From positions 45,833,111 through 45,897,110 of the forward strand of contig OY997593.1 in the NCBI GenBank assembly GCA_963921825.1: DNA of 64,000 nucleotides, written 5' to 3'. This document shows positions 54,439-64,000 of the stretch, piece after piece. The stretch comes from Erodium maritimum. Taxonomy: Eukaryota > Streptophyta > Magnoliopsida > Geraniales > Geraniaceae. The first letter of the stretch is position 1, and each line of letters starts with the position of its first letter. The position numbers were made by a program, and so were the translations under genes. The notes under the pieces are model-generated. The model ran no database searches. It was given only the letters and a program-made list of their open reading frames with translations, and was not told where the DNA came from.

Positions 54439-56179
54439 GCGTCACAAAGAGACGCAGCCGAACCCTTCTCCCCTCTCGATCCCGTTTCTCTCTCCCCAGT
54501 CTCGACTTCTCTTCTCCTCCATCCGACCCGTTGCCCCTCCGGCCAGTACACGCCGTCACCGTCTCCGACCTCCCTTCCCTCTCACCTTCACGAACACCTC
54601 CGCCCAGAGCCGAGCTCTCCGGCTCTCTTCCGGCCATCGACCTCGTCCGTCCGGCCCTAAAGATGCCAGCACCGAGCTCTTCCTCTCTCGTAGCCGTCTC
54701 GCCAGAACCACGCCGTAGCCCCGATCTCTCCGGTCGTGTAAGGCTCCAGAACCACCGCCGCCCCCACCGCCGCTCTACACCGCTCGCCACCATTCCTTTA
54801 CGGTGAGTTCTCGGCCCGTGGAACCTCGGCCGATAACGGCGTCGCCGGTGGTCGGCCGGACCCAATACGATCTCGTCCTTCTTCTCTTGTTTTTCCTTTC
54901 CCGAGTTCGTTCAAATCTGGTCGGTGACAGGACATGTTCTGTTCTGGATCTGGTTGGGACGGAACAGAACTTCAGAAATGGAAAGGAACAGAACAAAAAC
55001 GTGATTTCGGTCTTGTTTAAAGGAATGTTGGGAAATGGTGTAAATATGAAGTGTAAAGAAGAACAAGAATGTAAGTTGTTGTTAATTTGTTTCAATACGA
55101 ATTTGGATCTGTTTAAGTGTGGAAAAAAAAAGGGTTTAAGCTGAGTGTTAAAATGAAAATCAGATTTAGAATAAAAGTTAGATCTTTGTTTTTCGGACGT
55201 AAAAATGGTTATTGATAAAACTTGATCCGGTTAAATTAAAAGAGTTTTAAAACGAAAGTCTGTCGTTAAAGTTAAACTTGAGTTAAGTTAAAATCGAAAA
55301 GGGAAAACGAACTCAGGTCGGATTTAGAAAGGTTTGGACCAAAACCTCGAGTTTGGAAAGGAACTGAAAGGAATCATTTTGTTTCAACACAAAATCGGAA
55401 TTAAATAAAGCAAAGGAGTTCAAAGACGGTTTTGAGTTAAAATTGGTTTTAACTGGGTTTTGGATCAATCTGAGTTTGGTGCGCGGGTGCTCGAAATCGA
55501 CCCGTCGTAATCCCACTTTTATCCCGCTCGAGTGTAAAGGCAACTATCGGTTTTAAACTGGACTAATCGTAACCTTTAACTTAACGGCGGAACCGTTATA
55601 AATTTGTGGCTTCGTGTTAAATTTAGAGTCCGGCTTCGATCGAAGGGGAGCCCCGGAGGGCAATTTACAAAACCCGGGCAGATTCGCCATGTCGGGCGAA
55701 TCGGTCCTTTGCGGGTCCTTTATCGACAATGTCAAGTAATTGGGAAGTTTGGGAGTGATCGACATTGTCGGGGTTACGTTGGACGTTAAGTTTATTAATT
55801 TCCGGTTATTCGTACTAGTTTAAAAGTACTTTGAATTTGTGTTCTTTTAGATCGTGCTGCGGACCGAGGCAAAGGGAAGCTCGGTGAGTGACTGGGATCA
55901 TCTCGGGTTTTAGTGGAGCGCTTTTGGAGTTTTTTACGAGGTAGGGAAAAGTAGCCGGATCGCCCTGACTGGGGAAAGTTAACATTAGAATTGCATGTGA
56001 CACCAGGGTGTCGTGGGTTGAGTAGTGTTATTTAAATATTAGAAAATCATGATACGGGATTGTAGCGTTTATGAGAAAGCATGTGACACTTAGTAGTGTC
56101 GTAGGAATAGAGAACTTAGCGATATTAGAATCACTGGAGGCATATGACCATGCCCGGAGGTTGACTGTTTAATTTCTGT

Positions 56180-56470
56180 CTTGGGTGGCCATGAGAGCTC
56201 GTGTTATTTGAATTGGTGTTTGGGTGGCCATGAGAGCCCGTGTATTTATTGTCGAGTTTGGGTGGCCTTGAGAGCCGTGTTATTTATTGTTGAGTTTGGG
56301 TGGCCTTGAGAGCCCGTGTTATTTATTGTTGAGTTTGGGTGGCCATGAGAGCCCTTGTGTTTGCTGTTGAGTTTGGGTGGCCATGAGAGCCCGTGTGTTA
56401 TTATTGGTGTCTTGGGGTTGTTGAGCCCGTGAGTTAAGTGGTTGTGTTTTGGGAGGCCATGATGGCCTGT
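56180..56470 (+). repeat. Tandem array 1, unit about 38 bp
   Basis: About eight imperfect units built around GGGTGGCCATGAGAGCCCGTG followed by a T-rich spacer ending GTTGAG. The units become more divergent to the right. Confidence 0.85.
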
Positions 56471-56601
56471 GGGGTTGTTGAACCAGAGTCTTGACTGTTG
56501 AGGTGTCTTGAGTGGCCTTGAGTGCCTGTTTGTTGAACTTGCTTGTGTTTGTGGTTGTGTTTTCCCGACCCGACTGTGTGTCGGGGAGTGGTGTGGATTT
56601 T

Positions 56602-56850
56602 GGCAGGTTACGAGCATTTTTTGGCTGGCCTGACCAAACTCGAGCCTCGACAGGTTCTGAGCATTCTTTGGCTAGCCTGTTCCGTGTCCGGATCCCGAAA
56701 GGTTATGAGCATTCTTTGGCTAGCCTGATCCGTGACCGGGTCCCGGCAGGTTACGAGCATTCTTCGGCTGGCCTGATCCGTGTACGAGGCTCGGCAGGTT
56801 CTGAGCATTCTTCGGCTAGCCTAATCCGTGTTCGTGTCTTTGGGGCAGGT
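56602..56850 (+). repeat. Tandem array 2, unit about 48 bp
   Basis: Five units built around GGCAGGTTACGAGCATTC, then TTTGGCTAGCCTGATCCGTG and a variable spacer. The unit repeats with good length regularity. Confidence 0.85.
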
Positions 56851-56861
56851 CATTGTTGATT

Positions 56862-57049
56862 GTGTCGGTTTTGGTGTTGGTTTTGGTGTTGGTTTTGGTG
56901 TCGGTTTCGGTGTTGGTTTCGGTGTTGGTTTCGTTGTTGGTTTTGGTGTCGGTTTTGGTGTTGGTTTCGGTGTTGGTTTTGGTGTAGGTTTCGGTGTTGG
57001 TTTTGGTGTTGGTTTCGGTGTTGGTTTTGGTGTTGGTTTTGGTTTTGGA
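56862..57049 (+). repeat. Tandem array 3, 12-bp unit GGTGTTGGTTTT
   Basis: About fifteen units alternating GGTGTTGGTTTC and GGTGTTGGTTTT or GGTGTCGG. It is open in several frames (GVGF repeats), but that is a consequence of the unit length being a multiple of three. Confidence 0.9.
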
Positions 57050-57395
57050 GTTACTGGCTTTATCTACTAATTATGCCATAGTCAGTCTGTTATCCGTGGA
57101 GGTGAGCGAACGCTCACCCCTAGCTGATTTTCCTACAGGTACTGATCACAGGACGGATTAGGTGAGCTCTTGAAGCTTGTGGAGCTCGGAGCGGAGTCTG
57201 GTCTTTACTTTTGTTGAGTCTAGTGACGGATATTGTACCTTGTCCACGTGTTGGAACGTTTTGTATTGTAAATATTATTATTTTTGAGAACTTATTGGAA
57301 ATATCAGAGTTTTATTCAAAACAGGTTTAAGTGTCTCATGTTTTAAATCTTCGCGTCCCGAGTCCGATTCTCTGAAATTGGGGCGTGACAAATTT

Positions 57396-58165
57396 GAACT
57401 AAACTCACTCTGTTTAATGAGTTAAAAATTGGCTGTTTAGCATTTTTTATACTTCTACTATACTCGGTTGACTCGACAAAATAATTACGCTCTAATAATG
57501 AATTAGCATGAAAAAATTATTATTTTTGTTTGTTTAGAAGGTAAAACTTCCAACCCGTAAAAATTATCATTATCCTCAAATTTACGTTACCAAAACTGGA
57601 AATGAAAATCAGAAACAAAATTAAGAGAGAAACAAAAGCAGAACATAACTATTACAACATATTTAATTAATGTCACTAAAAAAGCACGAGAATATAGAAC
57701 AAATTCAAAACATTTCAAGAAAGATTAGAACTGTATTAACTTCTAACCATATACCAGATCCCAAACTTAAGTGTAAGCCAAAACATGAACATCAATTGGA
57801 TCAAACAACATCGGTTTACAACAATCGTTAAGGATATGGCCTAATGTTCTCTTATTAACACCGGGGAAGACTTTGAACTTAAGACTAAATATCAGCTAAC
57901 ACGGAGCCACCATGAAACTATCGCACTGCTTCGATGCGTCACTGACCATTTTCGAATCGTACCTACTTTTACGTACCAGATTACAGTCGTCAGCGGCTCG
58001 GGGCCGAGGGCCCATATTTCTCCAGCAAATAATATCACAACAACGCCTTTCGCTCCTCTTCAATTGATCGCGTACCCAGCATAGACCTAATGGAAGAGAT
58101 GGGCGCCCAAATCTACCATGGATGGAGAATCTTCAACAGGAAAAGCACATTCTCTTCGTAGACAG
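57396..58165. other. Intergenic sequence, nothing recognised
   Basis: AT-rich DNA between the LTR candidate and the next retroposon, without long frames. Confidence 0.45.
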
Positions 58166-58180
58166 TATGTACCAGTAGTT
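58166..58180. repeat. 15-bp target-site duplication, left copy (retroposon 58181-59075)
   Basis: TATGTACCAGTAGTT, repeated exactly at 59076-59090. Confidence 0.92.
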
Positions 58181-59075
58181 TTTTTTTTGATCAGCAAAGC
58201 ATTAGATAAATCTCCCTTAAGAGGGGACAAGAGGATCTGAGTACAGAGTCCTTACAACCAAGAGCACCAAACCGGCCTCAAACCAAAGAACAAAGAAATG
58301 AATGAGATACAACCCCACAAGGGGAGAACTAAAAAGAAACAAAGTAAATGGGAAACAAGAACCCGAAACCGAACTTCAAAAACCAGATCCTACCAGACCA
58401 GAGAACAAATCCAGCCACAAAACGCTCTCCCAAACCCTCAAAACCCCGGAAATCTCGGAACAAGGCACGAAGGCCAGACAAACTCTACGCGGCCAACACC
58501 AGCGGAACGGGTCTCGAGTCACTCGTGGCACAACCGCTCACGGGACCGGACGAAGAGATTCCGAGGAAGCAATGGGGGAGGAAACGAAGAGTACCAGATT
58601 TGACCTGGGCAAGTCACCGGTAGAGAAGACGGGCGAAAGTGCCGGCGAGGAACCGAAACGGCTAGGAGGAAGCAAATCTGACCGGAGGAGCGCTGAGGGC
58701 GACGATTCCCTTCGAGATCTGCGGAATCAAGCCGGATCTGATCTTGTCTCGGGGAGAGCCCACGTTGGCGGCCAACACCGAACCCAACGAACCACGAACC
58801 GTGGAGAGACAGCGACAACACCATCGAACCAGACCAGATCTGACCAGAACTAACCGGCAAGGAAGAGGCCGACCAAAGGGGATATGAGCGAGGAAAGGTG
58901 GAGGAAGGAAGGGGAGGGGAGAAGCCGCCGCCAGCAACCTCCGAAGAGGTCGCCGACGGAGGAAGGCTCAGAAGAGGTGAGGGGCGGCTTGAAGAAAGAG
59001 AAGTAGGGTTTCTAGAGAGAAGGCTCTGCCTCTCTCTCTAGAACGATTTTTCTTGTTGTCTATCAATCAAAACCA
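58181..59075 (-). mobile_element. Non-coding retroposon (minus), 895 bp, cleanly bounded
   Basis: The best-defined member of the family. The 15-bp TSD is perfect. The 3' end (left) is the complement of TTTGCTGATC-A(9). On the minus strand the 5' part begins GGTTTTGATTGATAG, then has a CTCTCTCT and CTTCC-rich leader, GC-rich blocks (CCGTCGGCGACC, GGCGGCGG) and repeated AGATCTGGT or CAGATCTGG strings. The second half becomes T-rich. Frames of up to 183 codons on the plus strand are rich in R, T, G and E with no motif, and I regard them as compositional. No tRNA-like A/B boxes were seen, so it is not an ordinary SINE. Confidence 0.8.
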
Positions 59076-59090
59076 TATGTACCAGTAGTT
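59076..59090. repeat. 15-bp target-site duplication, right copy
   Basis: An exact copy of 58166-58180. Confidence 0.92.
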
Positions 59091-60076
59091 GCTGTTGCGC
59101 CACTGATCCCTATATAAATAGAGATGAATCGATACAAAATTCAGTTTTAAAGATCATACGAGCACAACCCTTCAACGCTAAAATCGATGGACTTTTTTTT
59201 TGATCGGCAAAGCTGAATTTAATAAAAACCTCTTTTGAGGTAAAAGAGGCTACAAGAAACAAACCAACTTCTCCCCACAAACAATCATATGTTGATTTGT
59301 AAGGGAAGAAGAAGGAAACCAAAGGTAGTACAATGAAACCTAGAAATGAAAAACAGTGAGGTAAATAGATGACAGTTGATAATGCAGTGGGACTTGGATG
59401 ATTAGAGTGCTTCAGTGCAAAGTGACATAATGGTAAGGGTATGGAGTTGGAGTTGGAGATGAAACTTGTGCCCCAAGTAATGGAAAGGTAGGGTATGAGG
59501 ATGCAAAATGAGAGAAACTTGCGTCCCAAGTTATGCAGCAATTTGAGAAGCAGAGTTACTGGTGTGTATTAGCTTGGATGTTCTTTGAAATTTGTTGGTT
59601 GTAGAGCTTCAGCTGTATGCTTCAAGAGCTTGGACTGTAGTAGTGATGATCCAGGCATCAAGATGTTCCTTTAGTTCCATGGATGTGGGTGTTGCATTGA
59701 ATGGAGGAGACTGCAGAGTGTAGATGTCGAGCTGAGGCATGCCAGAGGTAGAAGTGGAGAGGCAGCCAACCAAGGACTTGAAGAGATCACTGTCCTGCTG
59801 AGATCAAAAAGGTAAAAAGAGGACCTGCAAAGAACAAGAGAGGACCAGCAGAAACCAGGGACAAACTAAAACACTCAAACCTAAAAAGATCTACCCAAAC
59901 ACACAAAGAGCACAAGGGGAAGGGAGAGGAGAGAACCCACACACAGACAACAAAAGAGAAAAACAAACAAGGACCTAGCCAAACTCACACCAGTACCCAA
60001 ACCCACCCAGACCCCACCCAAACCCCACCCAGAACAAGTCACCAAAAAAAAAAAAAAACAACAGCAGAGCCACCAA

Positions 60077-63000
60077 TCAATTCCTCAGAGTCATAGAAGT
60101 GCAGATCAATGGAGAGTCTTTCCAAGCTGAGAAAGAGAATGAGGCTCCATTGGAATGGAAAGAAGCCAATTCCCAGCTGAAAGATTGAGCCACTATTTTG
60201 TCAAAAATGTCAGAGGCAGATAATGTAATGCCATTGAACACTAGCTCATTCCTGGCTAGCCAGATCGGCCAAGAAGTGATCTGAGCTAATTTGTACCAAG
60301 GAGCTTTTCTCCTAATTGTGAGCAAAGAGGACCAAGAGCTGAGAAGTAACTGCATATTTGCTGAGATCACCCAAGAAACTCCCCACCAGTTTAGCACTAA
60401 GGACCAGACTTGCCAAGATTTTGCACAATGTAGCAGAACATGTGGACCATCTTCCAAATCCCAGCTACAAGTCTTGCAGATCAAGTCATCAAGGGAAAAG
60501 GTCATACCTCTTGCTTCAAGGAAGCATTTGGTAGGAAGAGCCTCATGGCAAGCAAGCCAATTAAAGGCAATGATTTTAGGAGGGATTCCAGGAAGCCATA
60601 GAACTTTGGACCAGTTGAAGTCAATTGTGTTTGTGACTGGTTGGTGTTGTAATAATGTATAGCATCTGCTGACTGAGAATCCTTTTGGGTCTCCAGACCA
60701 AATGAGAGTGTCTTGTTGTGAATTGAGATTGATTCCATTGAGAATAAATTGTAAGGCCATCCAATCTTGTTCAACTCTCCCCCTTGGGGTCCTTCTGAAA
60801 TTGAGATCCCAAGAGGAGGGAGTCCTTGCTTCAGAGACAAGTAATTTCTTGGATTGGGAGAGGAGATATAATCTTGGAAAGAGGAGTTTGAAAGGAGTGT
60901 CTCCCCACCAGGAATCATCCCAAAAAAGAATTCTCTGACCATTTCCAATTTTCCAGGAGAGACCTTTTATCCCAAATAGATCTGAGAATCTAGGATGAAC
61001 ATTTAGGGAGAGTATATGATGAATGAAGCTTCCAGCCCCTAATGCATTGAAATTTGAAAGGTCCCATTCAGTTGGATCCCAGCCATATTTTCCACAAATT
61101 ACAAGCTTCCATAGTGATCCTTTATCAAGAGCAAATCTCCACCACCACTTGGAGAGGAGGGAGATATTCATAAGAGTAAGGTTTTTGATTCCTAGGGCCA
61201 CCATCTTCTTTTCTTCTACATACTGTGTCCCATTTGATTTTGCTGAATGTGTGTGCCTTTGGCCTCCCATGCCAGAGAAATTTCCTTTGCCAGCTTTCCA
61301 TGGATTTAATGACCCCTTTAGGTGCTCTGAGAATTGAGAAGAAGTAAATTGGAAGGGCTCCTAGTGTTGATTTGATTAGGGTGATTCTGCCCCCAAGAGA
61401 AAGTAGTTTAGCTTGCCATAAACCCAGTGATGACTTGAATTTTTTGAGAACAGGTTCCCAAGTTGAGCTTCTTTTTGTGTTGGCTCCCAATGGGAATCCC
61501 AGATATTTGAATGGGAGTGATGCTTCAGAACAATCAAGATCTGCCAATAGCTCCATTGTTTGATGTTCAGAGAGGTTAAAGGGAATTACAACTGACTTGG
61601 AGTAGTTGACTGTTAGTCCAGATGCTAGATAGAACATATACAGTGCATATTAGAGACATAATGTGCTTCCTTCCTCAGCTTTAATGAAGAATATAGAGTC
61701 ATCTGCAAACTGCAGATGTGATATTGTAGGACTGAGATGATTCATTTGGATTCCTCTGAGAAGATCAGCTTGTACTGCAGCTCTCATAATTTGATTAAGT
61801 CCTTCAGCTACAATGACAAATATGAGTGGAGATAAGGCACAACCTTGTCTTATTCCTCTGCCCATTTGGAAGTCAGGAGATGGGGATCCATTGATCAAAA
61901 TTGAGGTATATGCTCTGAAGCATGACATCATCCACAGCTTCCATTGTGTTGCAAACCCCATTTTAGACAGAAGTTGCATCACATAGGTCCAGCTTACCTT
62001 ATCAAAGGCTTTCTCAAAATCTGCTTTAAAGATGAAAGCCTTTGTGTGTGATTTTTTGAGATAATGAACAAGTTCTGTTGCTACCACTATTCCATCTGTT
62101 ATTTGTCTCCCACTGATGAAAGCTGTTTGCTCTTCTCCAATCAAGGTGTTGATGACAGTTTTGAGTCTAAGTGAGAGGATTTTGGAGATGATTTTATAAG
62201 GCCCTCCCATTAAGCTTATTGGTCTGAAGTCATCAAAGGTAAGTGGTGTTGAGGTTTTGAGAATTAAGGCTATGAATGAGGAGTTTAATCCTTTCCCCAG
62301 CTGACCTGTTTGATGGAAGAAGGTGATGAAACTCATAAGATCTTGTTTGATAATAGGCCAGCATATCTGAAAAAAGTGGAGATTAAAGCCATCTGGGCCA
62401 GGAGCTTTATCCCCACTGCAATTCATTATTGCTTGGAGGACTTCTTCCTCCAAAATAGGTCTTTCTAACCACTGAGCTTGATCTTGAGATATAGAGTTGA
62501 AGGCCATTGCATTGAGATTTAGATCATCAGTTGGCATATAGGAGAATCTTTCTTTAAAATGTTCTGCAGCAGCTCTTTTGATTTCATATGGCTCTGATAG
62601 CATTTCCCTTTTGTGCATAATTTGAGTTAGCTTCCCTCTCACACCTTGATAGTTTGCAATCCTGTGATAATATTTTGAACCTCTGTCACCATCATAGTAC
62701 CATTTCTTCCTTGCTTTCTGGCTCCAAAGCCTTGCTTGCTGCTTGTGTTTTTGAATGAGAGTGGCCTGAATGTACCCTCTAGATGAGCATTCTCCTGGAG
62801 AGAGGGATCTGATTTCTGCCAATGTATCAAGCTGTTGTAATTCTTTTGTCAAGGATGCTATTTGTGTATCCAGAATGCCAAAAAATTCACAATTCCATGC
62901 TTTGAGGTCTGACTTGAGTAAATTCAATTTTTTCCAAAGGACATAGTATGGAAGTCCCTTCACATTATTGTAGGAGGACCAGAATGTTTGGACTGCAGGA

Positions 63001-63764
63001 AGAAATCTTGTATCTTCAGACCATATATTTAGAAATTTGAATGGTTTTGGTCCTCAATCAACATATTTATCAGCTAGAAGTAAGGGTTTGTGATCAGAAA
63101 GAACCCTGGGGAGGCAAGACTGGGTGAGTGAAGTAAATCTTGTGAGCAATTAAGGTGATATCAGGAACCTGTCCAATCTAGAGGCCTTTGATCCAGTACC
63201 AAACCATGTATATTTGCCTCCTGCCATAGGAATGTCCATTAGACTGAGATTTGAAACAAATGTGTTGAAGTGTACCATATCAGAGCCCCCATTTCTTTTA
63301 CTGGATCTCTCATCTGAGATTAGCACTGAGTTAAAGTCCCCTCCCACTATGAATAGATAAGCCTCTTGATCATCTTCCAATTTGATAGAGATGTCCCTCC
63401 AAAGATCAGCCCTCCCGGAAGTAGAGTTTGGGGCATATACATTGACAATGCAGCAAAGACAATTGTTATATTGTATGGATCCAATCCATATAATGGCCCC
63501 TCTAATTTTCTTGACTTCAGTAACTGTGAAAAGGCTTGATTTCCAAATAGACAATAAGCCTCCAGATTTTCCTTCAGCATCAATGACAGAATGTTCCCAA
63601 TCCACTGACAAGCCACAGTTTCTCAAGAAGAAGGATGGAAATGGATCAAGCTTTGTTTCTTGCAGCAAGATAAAACCAGGGCAAACTCTCTGAATCAAAT
63701 TCTTCAAGCATCTCCTCTTTTGTGATGAGGAGATCCCTCTCACATTCCATGAGAGGAGTTTCAT
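60077..63764 (-). pseudogene. L1 ORF2, all domains, three nonsense codons and one frameshift
   Basis: It starts MKLLSWNVRGISSSQ at 63764, four bases after the ORF1 stop. The endonuclease keeps QETK, VGGDFNSVL, SRLDRFL and, after a TAA at 63150, LSDHKPLLL. A TGA lies near 63054. RT keeps FRPISLMG, FISGRQITDG, DFEKAFDKVSW, RQGCALSPLIF and FADDSIFF (about 61690). A TAA at 61650 follows. All of this is in one frame. A one-base insertion near 61190 shifts the frame into 61270-60077, which holds the thumb end and the zf-RVT domain (LPGIPPKIIAFNWL, ARGM, CKTCSWDLEDGPHVLLHC). The catalytic residues of both enzymes look intact, so the protein died only recently. Confidence 0.88.
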
Positions 63765-63768
63765 GGAA

Positions 63769-64000
63769 TCAGTGAGATGAGGGGATATTGGTGAGATTTT
63801 TGCTCACCAATAAATCAACACTCTCAAGCTCCTCTAGCTCCTCTGCTGATCCTCCTTCAGCAGCTGCTGTAGTATTGTAAAGAACAATTATGGAATCAAG
63901 ATGTTGAAGTAGTGTCTCTTCAGGGACTCTTGCTTTCAGCCCTATAGCCTTACCAAAACCCCAAGCTCTCTTAGCTTCAGAGTCTTCATTTAGGAAGTGA
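63769..64000 (-). CDS. L1 ORF1, C-terminal end (partial)
   Basis: The minus frame is open from the window edge to a TGA at 63769-63771: AWGFGKAIGLKA, then an acidic EEL-rich segment, VDLLVSKNLTN. It resembles the end of ORF1 in the L1 at 33-41 kb. The short ORF1-ORF2 gap (TGA, four bases, ATG) suggests ORF2 is translated by reinitiation or a similar coupled mechanism. The RRM part would lie beyond the window. Confidence 0.7.
   Translation of the reverse strand, partial: HFLNEDSEAKRAWGFGKAIGLKARVPEETLLQHLDSIIVLYNTTAAAEGGSAEELEELESVDLLVSKNLTNIPSSH

Larger units (their letters stand above)
54300..57390 (+). repeat. Candidate long solo LTR (left end uncertain)
   Basis: The right end ...CTGAAATTGGGGCGTGACA (to 57390) is a typical end of a long plant LTR. 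A TATA-like CCTTATAAGC lies at about 54411, followed by AAACCCTAGGGTTT (54425-54438), a telo-box palindrome often found in LTR leaders, and a C/T-rich GC-rich stretch with no protein motif. No primer-binding site follows 57390 and no coding region adjoins, so it is either a solo LTR or the edge of a non-coding element. The left boundary and TSD are not determined; AATTT follows the right end, but no convincing partner was found near 54300. Confidence 0.45.
59193..64000 (-). mobile_element. L1 LINE (minus), runs past the window end
   Basis: The 3' end is at the left: T(9), then GATCGGCAAAGC (59193-59212), the complement of GCCGATC-A. A 0.88-kb 3' region precedes ORF2 (63764-60077), and the end of ORF1 is at 63769-64000. 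The few lesions suggest a fairly young copy. The GATC-type tail is shared with the LINE at 49.7 kb and with the three non-coding retroposons. Confidence 0.9.

Noticed and set aside
54428..54865. Long minus frames in the GC-rich start of the LTR candidate
   Set aside because: Arg/Gly-rich frames on both strands, as expected from C/T-rich leader DNA; no motif.
56828..57070. Open frame encoding a long GVGF repeat
   Set aside because: It follows directly from a 12-bp tandem repeat whose length is a multiple of three; other frames are open too.
58302..58853. 183-codon plus frame in the 58-kb retroposon
   Set aside because: Antisense to the retroposon, R/T/G/E-rich from GC-rich composition, with other open frames overlapping it and no motif.
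1..64000. tRNA, rRNA or CRISPR arrays
   Set aside because: I looked for tRNA T-arm (GGTTCGA) and repeat-spacer patterns on both strands and saw none that form a complete structure.

Overview
The window is nuclear DNA of a flowering plant, most likely a eudicot. This rests on plant L1 LINEs with an RRM-type ORF1, Ty1/copia elements with a Met-tRNA primer site, a Helitron-like element, a MULE-type MITE and BAHD acyltransferase relics. I cannot name the species. No intact host gene is visible. Nearly the whole window is transposable elements, many nested, and target-site duplications (TSDs) give their order of insertion.

Layout. 1-1.12 kb: tail of a plus-strand LINE. 1.24-1.63 kb: a MULE-type MITE. 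3.49-3.93 kb: 3' part of a BAHD acyltransferase gene (minus), related to a nearly complete copy at 14.48-15.79 kb that is broken by one missing base. 4.16-5.57 kb: a LINE copy holding only ORF1 sequence, with a 16-bp TSD. 7.6-14.2 kb: a 5'-truncated Ty1/copia element (plus), split at 10.9-13.1 kb by a younger 5'-truncated LINE that is still open from its first base to its stop. 17-19.6 kb: unrecognised or heavily decayed sequence.

19.64-33.2 kb: a non-coding retroposon (minus) split by an 11-kb Ty1/copia insertion (19733-30740) that carries three LTRs (LTR, internal, LTR, partial internal, LTR) inside one 5-bp TSD. 33.2-41.1 kb: a nearly full-length but dead L1 (minus) with a 17-bp TSD; a plus-strand non-coding retroposon (39.47-40.98 kb) is inserted in its 5' leader. 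41.2-44.0 kb: retroposon remnants and AT-rich DNA. 44.04-45.90 kb: another ORF1-bearing, ORF2-less LINE with an RRM domain and a 15-bp TSD.

46.45-54.24 kb: a candidate Helitron carrying exon pieces of a ubiquitin-specific protease gene (DUSP region), with a 5'-truncated LINE (49.73-52.48 kb, minus) inserted in it. 54.3-57.39 kb: a candidate long solo LTR with a TATA box, a telo-box-like leader and three different tandem arrays. 58.18-59.08 kb: a third non-coding retroposon (15-bp TSD). 59.19-64.0 kb: a LINE (minus) with few lesions that runs off the window.

The elements interact rather than forming a pathway. Several LINEs and the non-coding retroposons end in the same GATC-plus-A-tail sequence, which suggests that LINE enzymes move the non-coding ones. 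The best leads are the three-LTR copia array, the family of long non-coding retroposons, the ORF2-less LINE copies and the Helitron with captured gene pieces.
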